From assembly GCA_017617145.1 (NCBI GenBank), contig JAFZWX010000039.1, forward strand, positions 1 through 7,558: 7,558 nt of DNA, written 5' to 3'. The notes under the pieces were generated by a model. The model had not been told where the DNA came from, searched no databases, and worked only from the letters and a program-made list of their open reading frames with translations. The first letter of the stretch is position 1, and each line of letters opens with the position of its first letter. Both the position numbers and the translations under genes were made by a program. This stretch comes from Treponema sp. (GTDB taxonomy: Bacteria; Spirochaetota; Spirochaetia; Treponematales; Treponemataceae). Shown here piece by piece: positions 1-5,094 of the stretch.

Positions 1-959
1 ACAATTGATTCTTTGCGTTTACCGGTTTTTCTGAAGTAAAGCTTAAAGCTGTTGATGTAGTGAACTGCGTAACCAACCGCCAGCGCCATGGCAAGAAGAA
101 CAGTTACCATAATCATGGTGTTGTTCCCTTTTATGTCCATCCAGGCAGAAGCACCAAGAGTAGTAAGAATTGCTCCTGCAGTAGAAATTGCCGGAACAAC
201 AACTCCACGAAGCGAGCGGATAAACACAATTAAGAAAATGAGCATTACCACAAAACCAATAGCGATTCGTGAAATGCACTGAACTATAATTGATTTTTCT
301 TCTTCGTATTCTGTGTAACTTAAACCTGCCGGGCGGATTTCCCATTTGTCTGACTGATATTTTGGGTCGTTGAAAATTGCCATTGCAGGTGGAGCAATTA
401 TATCTTTTATTTCATCAAGACTTTCGGAATACTGCTCAAGATTTACGATGAGCCAGGTTTCGGTGCAGTCTGGTGAAACAAGAGTGTTTATAAGAGATTC
501 GCGGCTTAAGATGAACTGCTTTTTTTCTTCAAGTTCAGCCGGGTCAGATGGAACGCCGTCTTCAAAAGGACTTGTTACTTCAAAACCGTCTTCTGTTCCA
601 ACAGGAATTGAAAGCTCCATGAGCGAAGTGATGCTGTCGGCATACGGAACATTATTCAAAAGCTCGTCGCCAAGATCATCTATCATTTGAAGAACTTCCG
701 GGTCAAAAACATTCTTTGCCTTAATGTGGGCCATAAGAGTGTCTGTAGAACCAAAAATACTTTCAAAATGATCCTGATTTATTTTTGTTGCTTCCCAGTT
801 GTCAAACCAGTCTTCTTCGCCGTTGTCCAGCTTAAGACGCGGGAGTCCAAGACAGCAGAGGACAGTTACAACTGCCAGAGCGATAATAAAACCCCAGCGA
901 TGTTTAACTTCGAATCGTCCGAGCTTTTCAAACCAATCGTTGATTTTTTTAACTTGCAC
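1..959 (-). CDS. RND/MMPL-family efflux transporter, N-terminal part (partial)
   Basis: The gene begins with GTG at 959-957 and runs off the left edge, giving 319 residues with no stop. TM1 is at about residues 22-39. A soluble, acidic extracytoplasmic loop of about 180 residues follows, then TM2 (224-248), TM3 (252-273) and TM4 (279-301), which ends in a GYAVHYINSF motif. One helix, a large outer loop, then a helix bundle with a G-Y-A-x-H motif in TM4 is typical of the RND superfamily, MMPL/HAE-like branch: proton-driven inner-membrane export of lipids or small amphiphiles. The missing right half should carry the second loop and remaining helices. The start is set by AGGAGGT at 975-969, nine bases upstream. 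It diverges from a TetR gene across a cluster of shared palindromes, so it is probably repressed by that TetR. The substrate cannot be read from the sequence; family confidence is good. Confidence 0.85.
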   Translation of the reverse strand, partial: MQVKKINDWFEKLGRFEVKHRWGFIIALAVVTVLCCLGLPRLKLDNGEEDWFDNWEATKINQDHFESIFGSTDTLMAHIKAKNVFDPEVLQMIDDLGDELLNNVPYADSITSLMELSIPVGTEDGFEVTSPFEDGVPSDPAELEEKKQFILSRESLINTLVSPDCTETWLIVNLEQYSESLDEIKDIIAPPAMAIFNDPKYQSDKWEIRPAGLSYTEYEEEKSIIVQCISRIAIGFVVMLIFLIVFIRSLRGVVVPAISTAGAILTTLGASAWMDIKGNNTMIMVTVLLAMALAVGYAVHYINSFKLYFRKTGKRKESI

Positions 960-968
960 AGTAATTAT

Positions 969-975
969 ACCTCCT
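969..975 (-). promoter_or_regulatory. Ribosome binding site of the RND transporter
   Basis: On the minus strand this reads AGGAGGT, a near-perfect Shine-Dalgarno, nine bases before the GTG at 959. No ATG lies nearby in the frame, so this site decides the non-ATG start. Confidence 0.8.
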
Positions 976-982
976 GAAAAGT

Positions 983-1090
983 GGTAACAGTGTTATCATT
1001 TTTCTGATAACACTGTTATCTTACTGATAACAGTGTTATCTTGTCAAGAGAATTTGAGAAAATTTATGAAAATTTGATAACATTGTTATC
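983..1090. repeat. Cluster of four 15-bp palindromic operators (TetR-type)
   Basis: Four copies of GATAACANTGTTATC lie at 983-997 (first A replaced by G), 1006-1020, 1026-1040 and 1076-1090. Each is a perfect or near-perfect dyad with six-base arms and a three-base centre. Start-to-start distances are 23, 20 and 50 bp. They fill the space between the divergent transporter and TetR genes, so the TetR product is the obvious binder. Copies two and three sit on the transporter promoter, and copy four is seven bases upstream of the tetR -35. The binding assignment is inference; the repeats are directly visible. Confidence 0.85.
1018..1047 (-). promoter_or_regulatory. Promoter of the RND transporter gene
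   Basis: On the minus strand, TTGACA (1047-1042, a consensus -35) is followed after 18 bp by TAAGAT (1023-1018) as -10. The operator at 1026-1040 lies wholly inside the spacer, and the one at 1006-1020 overlaps the -10 and expected start point. Repressor binding would therefore block RNA polymerase directly. Confidence 0.6.
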
Positions 1091-1097
1091 GAAATCC

Positions 1098-1127
1098 TTG
1101 ACAAATTTCGTTTTTTAACATTACTAT
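1098..1127 (+). promoter_or_regulatory. Promoter of the tetR-type gene
   Basis: TTGACA at 1098-1103 is followed by TTACTA (1121-1126, 17 bp spacer) or TACTAT (1122-1127, 18 bp) as -10. The nearest operator copy ends seven bases upstream of the -35, so autoregulation is plausible. The -10 abuts the palindromic element that starts at 1128. Confidence 0.5.
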
Positions 1128-1215
1128 GTCATTGCGAGGAGTGTAGCGACGTGGAAATCCATGAATATACAGGCATTCTGCAATGTGGATTGCTTCGCCT
1201 CCGGCTCGCAATGAC
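1128..1215. repeat. CATTGCGAG-type palindromic dispersed repeat (REP/MITE-like)
   Basis: The element is bounded by an 11-bp perfect terminal inverted repeat: GTCATTGCGAG at 1128-1138 and CTCGCAATGAC at 1205-1215. The imperfect arms extend inward (1128-1160 and 1187-1215) around a roughly 26-base centre. This sequence type is recognised as a short non-autonomous repeat scattered in many bacterial genomes; read backwards it gives the familiar spurious peptide RHCEPEAKQS. Here it separates the tetR -10 from its start codon and ends nine bases before the ATG, so it forms nearly all of the tetR leader. It encodes no protein. Confidence 0.75.
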
Positions 1216-1223
1216 GAGGGTTC

Positions 1224-1850
1224 ATGTCAGAAACAGCTATAGATACAAAGAAAAAACTTCTCGAAAGCGCCAAAAAGGAATTCCTTGAAAAAGGCTTCAT
1301 GAATGCCTCGTTGCGCACAATTGCTGCCAATGCAGGAGTTACCACAGGTGCAATGTACCGTCATTTTAAAGACAAAAATGCCTTTTTCTGTGCACTTGTT
1401 GACGATGCCATTGAGGTAACCAAAAAAACTGTCATGCTTGCAGGGTCAGATAATCATGCAGATTTGCTTACACCTCATAAACAACAGCATCATAAGCTTG
1501 AAGAACAACAAGTAAAATTCTTTCTGGACTATGTGTTTGATAATTTTGATGCTTACACCCTGCTGCTCACAAAAGCTGCCGGCAGCGAACACGAGCATTT
1601 TCAGGAAGAAATCTGCGAGCTTTATACCAAAAACTGTCAGCAGACCTTCAACTGGATGTACAAAAACAAAATTGCATCAAAAAAAGTTCCGCCAATGACC
1701 GTTCATTTTATGGCCTCAACAGTTATAAACGCCTACTGCGACATTATCCTTCACAACATGACAAAAAAAGATGCAGCTACCTACATTGCAAACATCATGG
1801 AGTTTACACGTTACGGCAGCATGCATCTTATGGGCATGAAAGATTCTTAA
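1224..1850 (+). CDS. TetR/AcrR-family transcriptional repressor
   Basis: This is a 208-residue protein, the usual TetR size. The N-terminal helix-turn-helix domain covers about residues 8-55: helix 1 is KKKLLESAKKEFLEKGF, and the recognition helix TTGAMYRHF at 40-48 matches the family pattern G-V-x-x-G-x-x-Y-x-H-F. The remainder is a helical ligand-binding and dimerisation domain without a conserved signature, so the inducer is unknown. The start at 1224 fits the family; the only ribosome-binding sequence is GAGGG at 1216-1220, just three bases away, which suggests weak translation. It diverges from the RND transporter gene across four palindromes and most likely represses it and itself, releasing when the pump's substrate binds. 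Its 3' end overlaps the convergent DUF998 gene by 23 bp, leaving no room for a terminator between them. Confidence 0.9.
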   Translation: MSETAIDTKKKLLESAKKEFLEKGFMNASLRTIAANAGVTTGAMYRHFKDKNAFFCALVDDAIEVTKKTVMLAGSDNHADLLTPHKQQHHKLEEQQVKFFLDYVFDNFDAYTLLLTKAAGSEHEHFQEEICELYTKNCQQTFNWMYKNKIASKKVPPMTVHFMASTVINAYCDIILHNMTKKDAATYIANIMEFTRYGSMHLMGMKDS

Positions 1851-2454
1851 TTGCAATAACTCCAAGCGGTGCATACATAAACAAAAGATTCAGTCTTTGC
1901 CATAAACCTTCATAACTGATTATTGTGTTCGAAAAGGCAGGCTTATCTGACATTACAAAAAGTGTGAAAAAAGCAAGAGATAAAATAAAGCATATTATAA
2001 AGATTACACCAAGAGTGTTGTTTTGACTCTTAAAACAAAGAATCCCTGTCAAAAGAGGAACAAACAAAAAGAGCATAAAGCCGATTGTTGAACCTGCACC
2101 GTGAATTTTAGAAGCAGTAGTTACAACATCTTTTGTTTCATTTACACTGAAAAATCCGGTAAAAATACAGGCACCAACGGCAAAAATTGCGATGAAAATC
2201 AGCGTTGTGATTGTAAGCCCGGCAGATACAGAATGATAGGTTTTATAAAAAACAGGAATTGAAATCAGAAACAAAAGTCCTTCCAGAATCATCCAGATAT
2301 TGAAGGGGAGGCGGACAGGGCTGTTTGGATTTCCCAATGCACTAATAGACATTGTCAGATTGCTGTACCCCTTGTATCCAAACGACAAAAGCCACGAAAA
2401 AAGAAGATCTCCGCACATGGCAATTAATAATGCATACCATCCGATTTTGTTCAT
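1828..2454 (-). CDS. DUF998-family integral membrane protein
   Basis: This is a 208-residue protein with six predicted membrane helices at about residues 5-26, 51-70, 79-102, 120-141, 148-168 and 185-203. Family features visible are the S-x-L-G-N-P-N-S-like stretch after helix 1 (residues 38-45), a conserved histidine before helix 4 (KIHGAGS, H118) and EGLWQR before helix 6. These fit DUF998, a family of unknown biochemical role. The start is ATG at 2454, two bases after the stop of the upstream HEAT gene, with AGAGGT inside that gene's last codons as ribosome binding site; the pair is translationally coupled. The C-terminus is antisense to the last 23 bp of tetR. No specific function can be assigned. 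Confidence 0.8.
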   Translation of the reverse strand: MNKIGWYALLIAMCGDLLFSWLLSFGYKGYSNLTMSISALGNPNSPVRLPFNIWMILEGLLFLISIPVFYKTYHSVSAGLTITTLIFIAIFAVGACIFTGFFSVNETKDVVTTASKIHGAGSTIGFMLFLFVPLLTGILCFKSQNNTLGVIFIICFILSLAFFTLFVMSDKPAFSNTIISYEGLWQRLNLLFMYAPLGVIAIKNLSCP

Positions 2455-2456
2455 AA

Positions 2457-3068
2457 TTATACCTCTTTTTGGAATCCGCTTGCCTTGATTGCGCCAAGAG
2501 CGTGAATCCTTACAACTTTTTCAATATCATGTTCAGAAAGTTCATAAAGCTTTGGAATATATTTTTTTACATATTCAGGTTTTCTTTTACCTAAAACTCT
2601 AAAGATTTCCGGTGCTTCAATTCTTACGCGGTCGGCACTGTCGTTAAGAAGAACAGCAAAGTAATTCATTTTTGATTCAAAAAGTTCAGGGTAATTTGTT
2701 ACAATGTTTTCACAGGCCCAGATAAATGCAATTCTGACTTTTTCATTGCTGTCTTTTGATAAAGGAAAGATACTTTCAAAATAAGGTTCTATCAGCGAAA
2801 AGTCATTTCTTCCGATTCGTCCAAGAGCGTTGAGAGCTCGTTCGCGAAGCAGGTCATCTTCAGAAGTCAAAAAATCAGCAATATCTTTTACATAAGGCTT
2901 TACAAGAACTCCCAGAGTAAAACCCATTTCTCCAAGAATCCAGATTGCTTTGCCTTTGACTTTTGTGTTTTCACTATTCAGACAGCTGCCGACAAAATCA
3001 ATCTTATCTTTCCATTGAGTTTTGTTTTTATAAATTTCTGCAAGTTCATTGTATGTTTCGTTTTTCAT
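2457..3068 (-). CDS. HEAT-repeat protein, small, function unknown
   Basis: This is a 203-residue soluble, all-helical protein built of about five HEAT-like units, near residues 23-57, 61-95, 96-130, 134-166 and 170-198. Repeating signatures include GKAIWILGEMG, RERALNALGRIG, VRIAFIWACENI and RVRIEAPEIFRVLGK. Such solenoids usually bind a protein partner; no catalytic residues are recognisable. I chose ATG at 3068. The frame stays open to a TTG at 3122, but that codon lacks a ribosome binding site and adds a poorly HEAT-like leader. The ATG also lacks a Shine-Dalgarno, and a strong -10 ends only 12 bases before it, so the message may be nearly leaderless. It is coupled (2-base gap) to the DUF998 membrane protein, which suggests that they act together, perhaps as a cytoplasmic adaptor and membrane partner. 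Confidence 0.75.
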   Translation of the reverse strand: MKNETYNELAEIYKNKTQWKDKIDFVGSCLNSENTKVKGKAIWILGEMGFTLGVLVKPYVKDIADFLTSEDDLLRERALNALGRIGRNDFSLIEPYFESIFPLSKDSNEKVRIAFIWACENIVTNYPELFESKMNYFAVLLNDSADRVRIEAPEIFRVLGKRKPEYVKKYIPKLYELSEHDIEKVVRIHALGAIKASGFQKEV

Positions 3069-3080
3069 TTCGTTATGAAA

Positions 3081-3109
3081 ATTATAACAAATAGTATGAT
3101 TTTTTTGTA
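3081..3109 (-). promoter_or_regulatory. Extended -10 promoter of the HEAT/DUF998 pair
   Basis: On the minus strand, TGTTATAAT contains a consensus TATAAT at 3086-3081 preceded by TGN, an extended -10. The -35 at 17 bp (TACAAA, 3109-3104) is poor, as is common for extended -10 promoters. The predicted transcription start, near 3074, leaves about six bases before the ATG at 3068. Confidence 0.45.
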
Positions 3110-3164
3110 TAACGATTGGCAATTTTTGTGAGGATTGTCAATCTTTGAAGGGCATTAAACTTTT

Positions 3165-3208
3165 TTCCACAGAACGAAAGATTTCTATGTTTCTATGGGA
3201 AGTTTTTT
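3165..3208 (+). terminator. Weak hairpin plus T6, first of a tandem pair
   Basis: TTCCACAGAA (3165-3174) can pair imperfectly with TTCTATGGGAA (3191-3201), followed by T6 at 3203-3208. The 8-mer TTTCTATG is tandemly repeated at 3182-3189 and 3190-3197. The T-tract points to plus-strand termination, but the stem has mismatches, so support is modest. Confidence 0.3.
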
Positions 3209-3247
3209 GGATTAACAAGATAGATTATCCGTCTGAGGGAAAGATTT

Positions 3248-3290
3248 TCCCATAGAAAAATTGATTTACGATTTTCTATGGGATTTTTTT
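3248..3290 (+). terminator. Strong hairpin with T7 tail (plus-strand terminator)
   Basis: TCCCATAGAAAA (3248-3259) and TTTTCTATGGGA (3272-3283) form a perfect 12-bp stem around a 12-base loop, followed at once by T7 (3284-3290). The tail makes this a plus-strand terminator, although both flanking genes are on the minus strand; read in the minus direction the stem is followed by AAAATCTT, which is a poor tail. It could stop plus-strand read-through from tetR from running antisense through the ABC genes. The rest of the 3123-3307 gap holds only the weaker hairpin and the region upstream of the HEAT promoter. Confidence 0.6.
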
Positions 3291-3307
3291 GCTTAAACAA
3301 TAACTTT

Positions 3308-5083
3308 TTACAACTTCCAGCTTACAGCCTGCTTGCGTGAATCTATGAAGCGGGCGTAAATTCCTCCAAGCTTAACTAAGTCGTCATGTTTACCTTGTTC
3401 TACTATGCGGCCTTTGTCTATTACGACAATCTGGTCTGCATTGCGGACTGTTTTGAGGCGGTGGGCAATCATGATAACTGTTTTTTCGCGGGTGAGTTCG
3501 CGGATTGCTTCCATAAGGTCGCGCTCGTTTTCCGGGTCTACGTTGGCTGTGGCTTCGTCAAGAATGATGATAGGGGAGTCTTTCATAATTGCGCGGGCAA
3601 TCGAGATTCGCTGTTTTTCACCACCACTCAGGCTTGCACCACTTTCGCCGATTACTGTGTCGTAGCCTTGCGGAAGGGCGCTGATAAAATCGTGGCAGCA
3701 GGCTTTTTTTGCAGCTGCAATGACTTTTTCCATTGGTGCGTCCGGTTCGCCAAAGCGGATATTGTTTGCAATTGTGTCGTGGAACAAATAAACATTCTGG
3801 AATACAAAGCTGAAGTTTTTCATAAGGTTGTCCATGCTGTAATCGCGGACGTTTGTTCCGCCTAGAGTTACTTCGCCTTTATCTACATCCCAGAAGCGGG
3901 CAAGCAGATGGCAGAAGGTTGTCTTACCGCCGCCGCTTGGTCCGACAATTGCGGTTGTTGTATTGGCAGGAATCTTAAGAGAAATGTTGTCGATGATTTT
4001 ACGCTGGTCGTAGGCAAAGTCGATGGAATGAGCTTCCAGGTCTTGCTGCGACTCTTTTTGTTGTGGCCCTTCGAGAGCCTCAGGGACCACAGTTCCTTCT
4101 ATATCCATCGTAGGCAATGCTAAAATTGCACTGGCCTTTGTAACACCAATATCTATTATTCTTAAAAGGGCCGAATAGTTGCCGCCGGCTTCCATGGCAT
4201 TGAAGAGCATGAAGGAACAAACAAGCATTGTGGCACAGTTTGCAAGCTCCATTGTTCCGCCAAGATAAAAGCTTAAAGAGGCAAGCATCATGGCAACACC
4301 ACTGAGTTTGGCAACAAGAGACTGAATGGCAGCAATTGGAATACATCTTAATTCCATTCCAATGCAGGCTTTTATTGCACGGTCAATGGCTTTTTGGATT
4401 TTCTGATTTTGGTTCCCGCTAAGATTATAGGCTTTAACTTCGGCAATACCCTGAATGTATTCCAGAATTACGCCTACCTGCTGGGTGTCGGCATCGAGTT
4501 TTTCTTTTGAAATTTTACGAACCGAAAGTCGCATAAAAACATTTACTCCCTGGAAGATAAGAAAGCCTGCAAGCCCAATAAGTGCAATGCGCCAGTCAAA
4601 AAAGAAAATCATACAAATGATTAAGGCAGAATCTAAAAGTCCCTGCATAACCATCATAACGGCTCTGGTGGCAACATCACCTACAAGCTCCATTGTGTTT
4701 GTTGTTACAGAAGTAATTTCGCCAAGGCTGTTTTTATTAAAATAACCCATTGGAAGGTATCGCAGGTGTTCTGCAATTTCTATACGCTTGTTACAGCAGG
4801 TTCTGTAGCCGCCTTCGCACTGCCACATTGTTGTTGTCTTTTTGGTTAAGATTCCACCAAGCATGCTCACGCCCATTATTGCAAGCGAAAGCCAGATTGT
4901 TTTTGTTTCAAAAGTCTTGCCGTAAACAGCAGTATCAATTAAACCGCCAAGCATTACAGCAACTGCACCAATTCTTAATGCCATAAAAAGCGAATTAAAA
5001 ATTCCAACTATAATTGAACCGTAAAATTTTCTGCGGTTTTCGGTGTCGCAGAATTTAAAGAATTTTATTAAAGTTTCGAACAT
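3308..5083 (-). CDS. ABC half-transporter (permease-ATPase), second subunit, YbtQ/IrtB-like
   Basis: This is a 591-residue exporter-fold half-transporter. Six membrane helices lie at about residues 21-49, 62-79, 141-162, 166-184, 248-276 and 284-298. The ATPase domain has A-loop Tyr358, Walker A GPSGGGKTT at 381-389, Q-loop Gln429, signature LSGGEKQ at 485-491, Walker B IIILDE with catalytic Glu510, D-loop DPENE and switch His541. All catalytic residues are intact. ATG at 5083 has GAGG five bases upstream and follows the first subunit's stop by 11 bases, so the two are co-translated and probably form a heterodimer. A 'PEPVEG'-type repeat is translated in the linker between membrane and ATPase domains (residues 332-340). 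The metal-type repressor next door favours metal or siderophore transport in the manner of YbtPQ and IrtAB, which use an exporter fold for import. Drug or lipid export remains possible. Confidence 0.85.
   Translation of the reverse strand: MFETLIKFFKFCDTENRRKFYGSIIVGIFNSLFMALRIGAVAVMLGGLIDTAVYGKTFETKTIWLSLAIMGVSMLGGILTKKTTTMWQCEGGYRTCCNKRIEIAEHLRYLPMGYFNKNSLGEITSVTTNTMELVGDVATRAVMMVMQGLLDSALIICMIFFFDWRIALIGLAGFLIFQGVNVFMRLSVRKISKEKLDADTQQVGVILEYIQGIAEVKAYNLSGNQNQKIQKAIDRAIKACIGMELRCIPIAAIQSLVAKLSGVAMMLASLSFYLGGTMELANCATMLVCSFMLFNAMEAGGNYSALLRIIDIGVTKASAILALPTMDIEGTVVPEALEGPQQKESQQDLEAHSIDFAYDQRKIIDNISLKIPANTTTAIVGPSGGGKTTFCHLLARFWDVDKGEVTLGGTNVRDYSMDNLMKNFSFVFQNVYLFHDTIANNIRFGEPDAPMEKVIAAAKKACCHDFISALPQGYDTVIGESGASLSGGEKQRISIARAIMKDSPIIILDEATANVDPENERDLMEAIRELTREKTVIMIAHRLKTVRNADQIVVIDKGRIVEQGKHDDLVKLGGIYARFIDSRKQAVSWKL
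4065..4090. repeat. 'PEPVEG' dispersed repeat, copy A (inside ABC gene)
   Basis: The CCCTTCGA...CTCAGGGACC signature lies in frame within the second ABC gene and is translated on the minus strand as VVPEALEGP. It is diverged from copy B (AGAGCC in place of CAGGCT-like bases). It falls in the interdomain linker, where an insertion would be tolerated. Confidence 0.65.
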
Positions 5084-5094
5084 TTTTTCCTCAC

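Noticed and set aside
370..987. Plus-strand reading frames of 62-106 residues opposite the RND gene
   Set aside because: They are low-complexity shadows of the minus-strand transporter frame, which is open throughout with clear membrane helices and a ribosome binding site.
983..1090. Four regularly placed repeats resembling a small CRISPR array
   Set aside because: Each unit is only 15 bp and a perfect dyad, gaps are very short and unequal (8, 5 and 35 bp), and they overlap a promoter between divergent genes; operators explain them better.
1124..1345. Minus-strand 73-residue reading frame ending in FMDFHVATLLAMT
   Set aside because: It is the familiar false translation of the CATTGCGAG palindromic repeat running antisense into the TetR gene.
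3069..3122. TTG start extending the HEAT protein by 18 residues
   Set aside because: It is a rare start codon with no ribosome binding site, and a strong -10 lies inside the extension.
3386..3865. Plus-strand 159-residue reading frame within the second ABC gene
   Set aside because: It is antisense to the intact ATPase domain, is Cys/Phe-rich and has no recognisable domain; similar shadows at 5167-5412 and 6463-6693 were rejected likewise.
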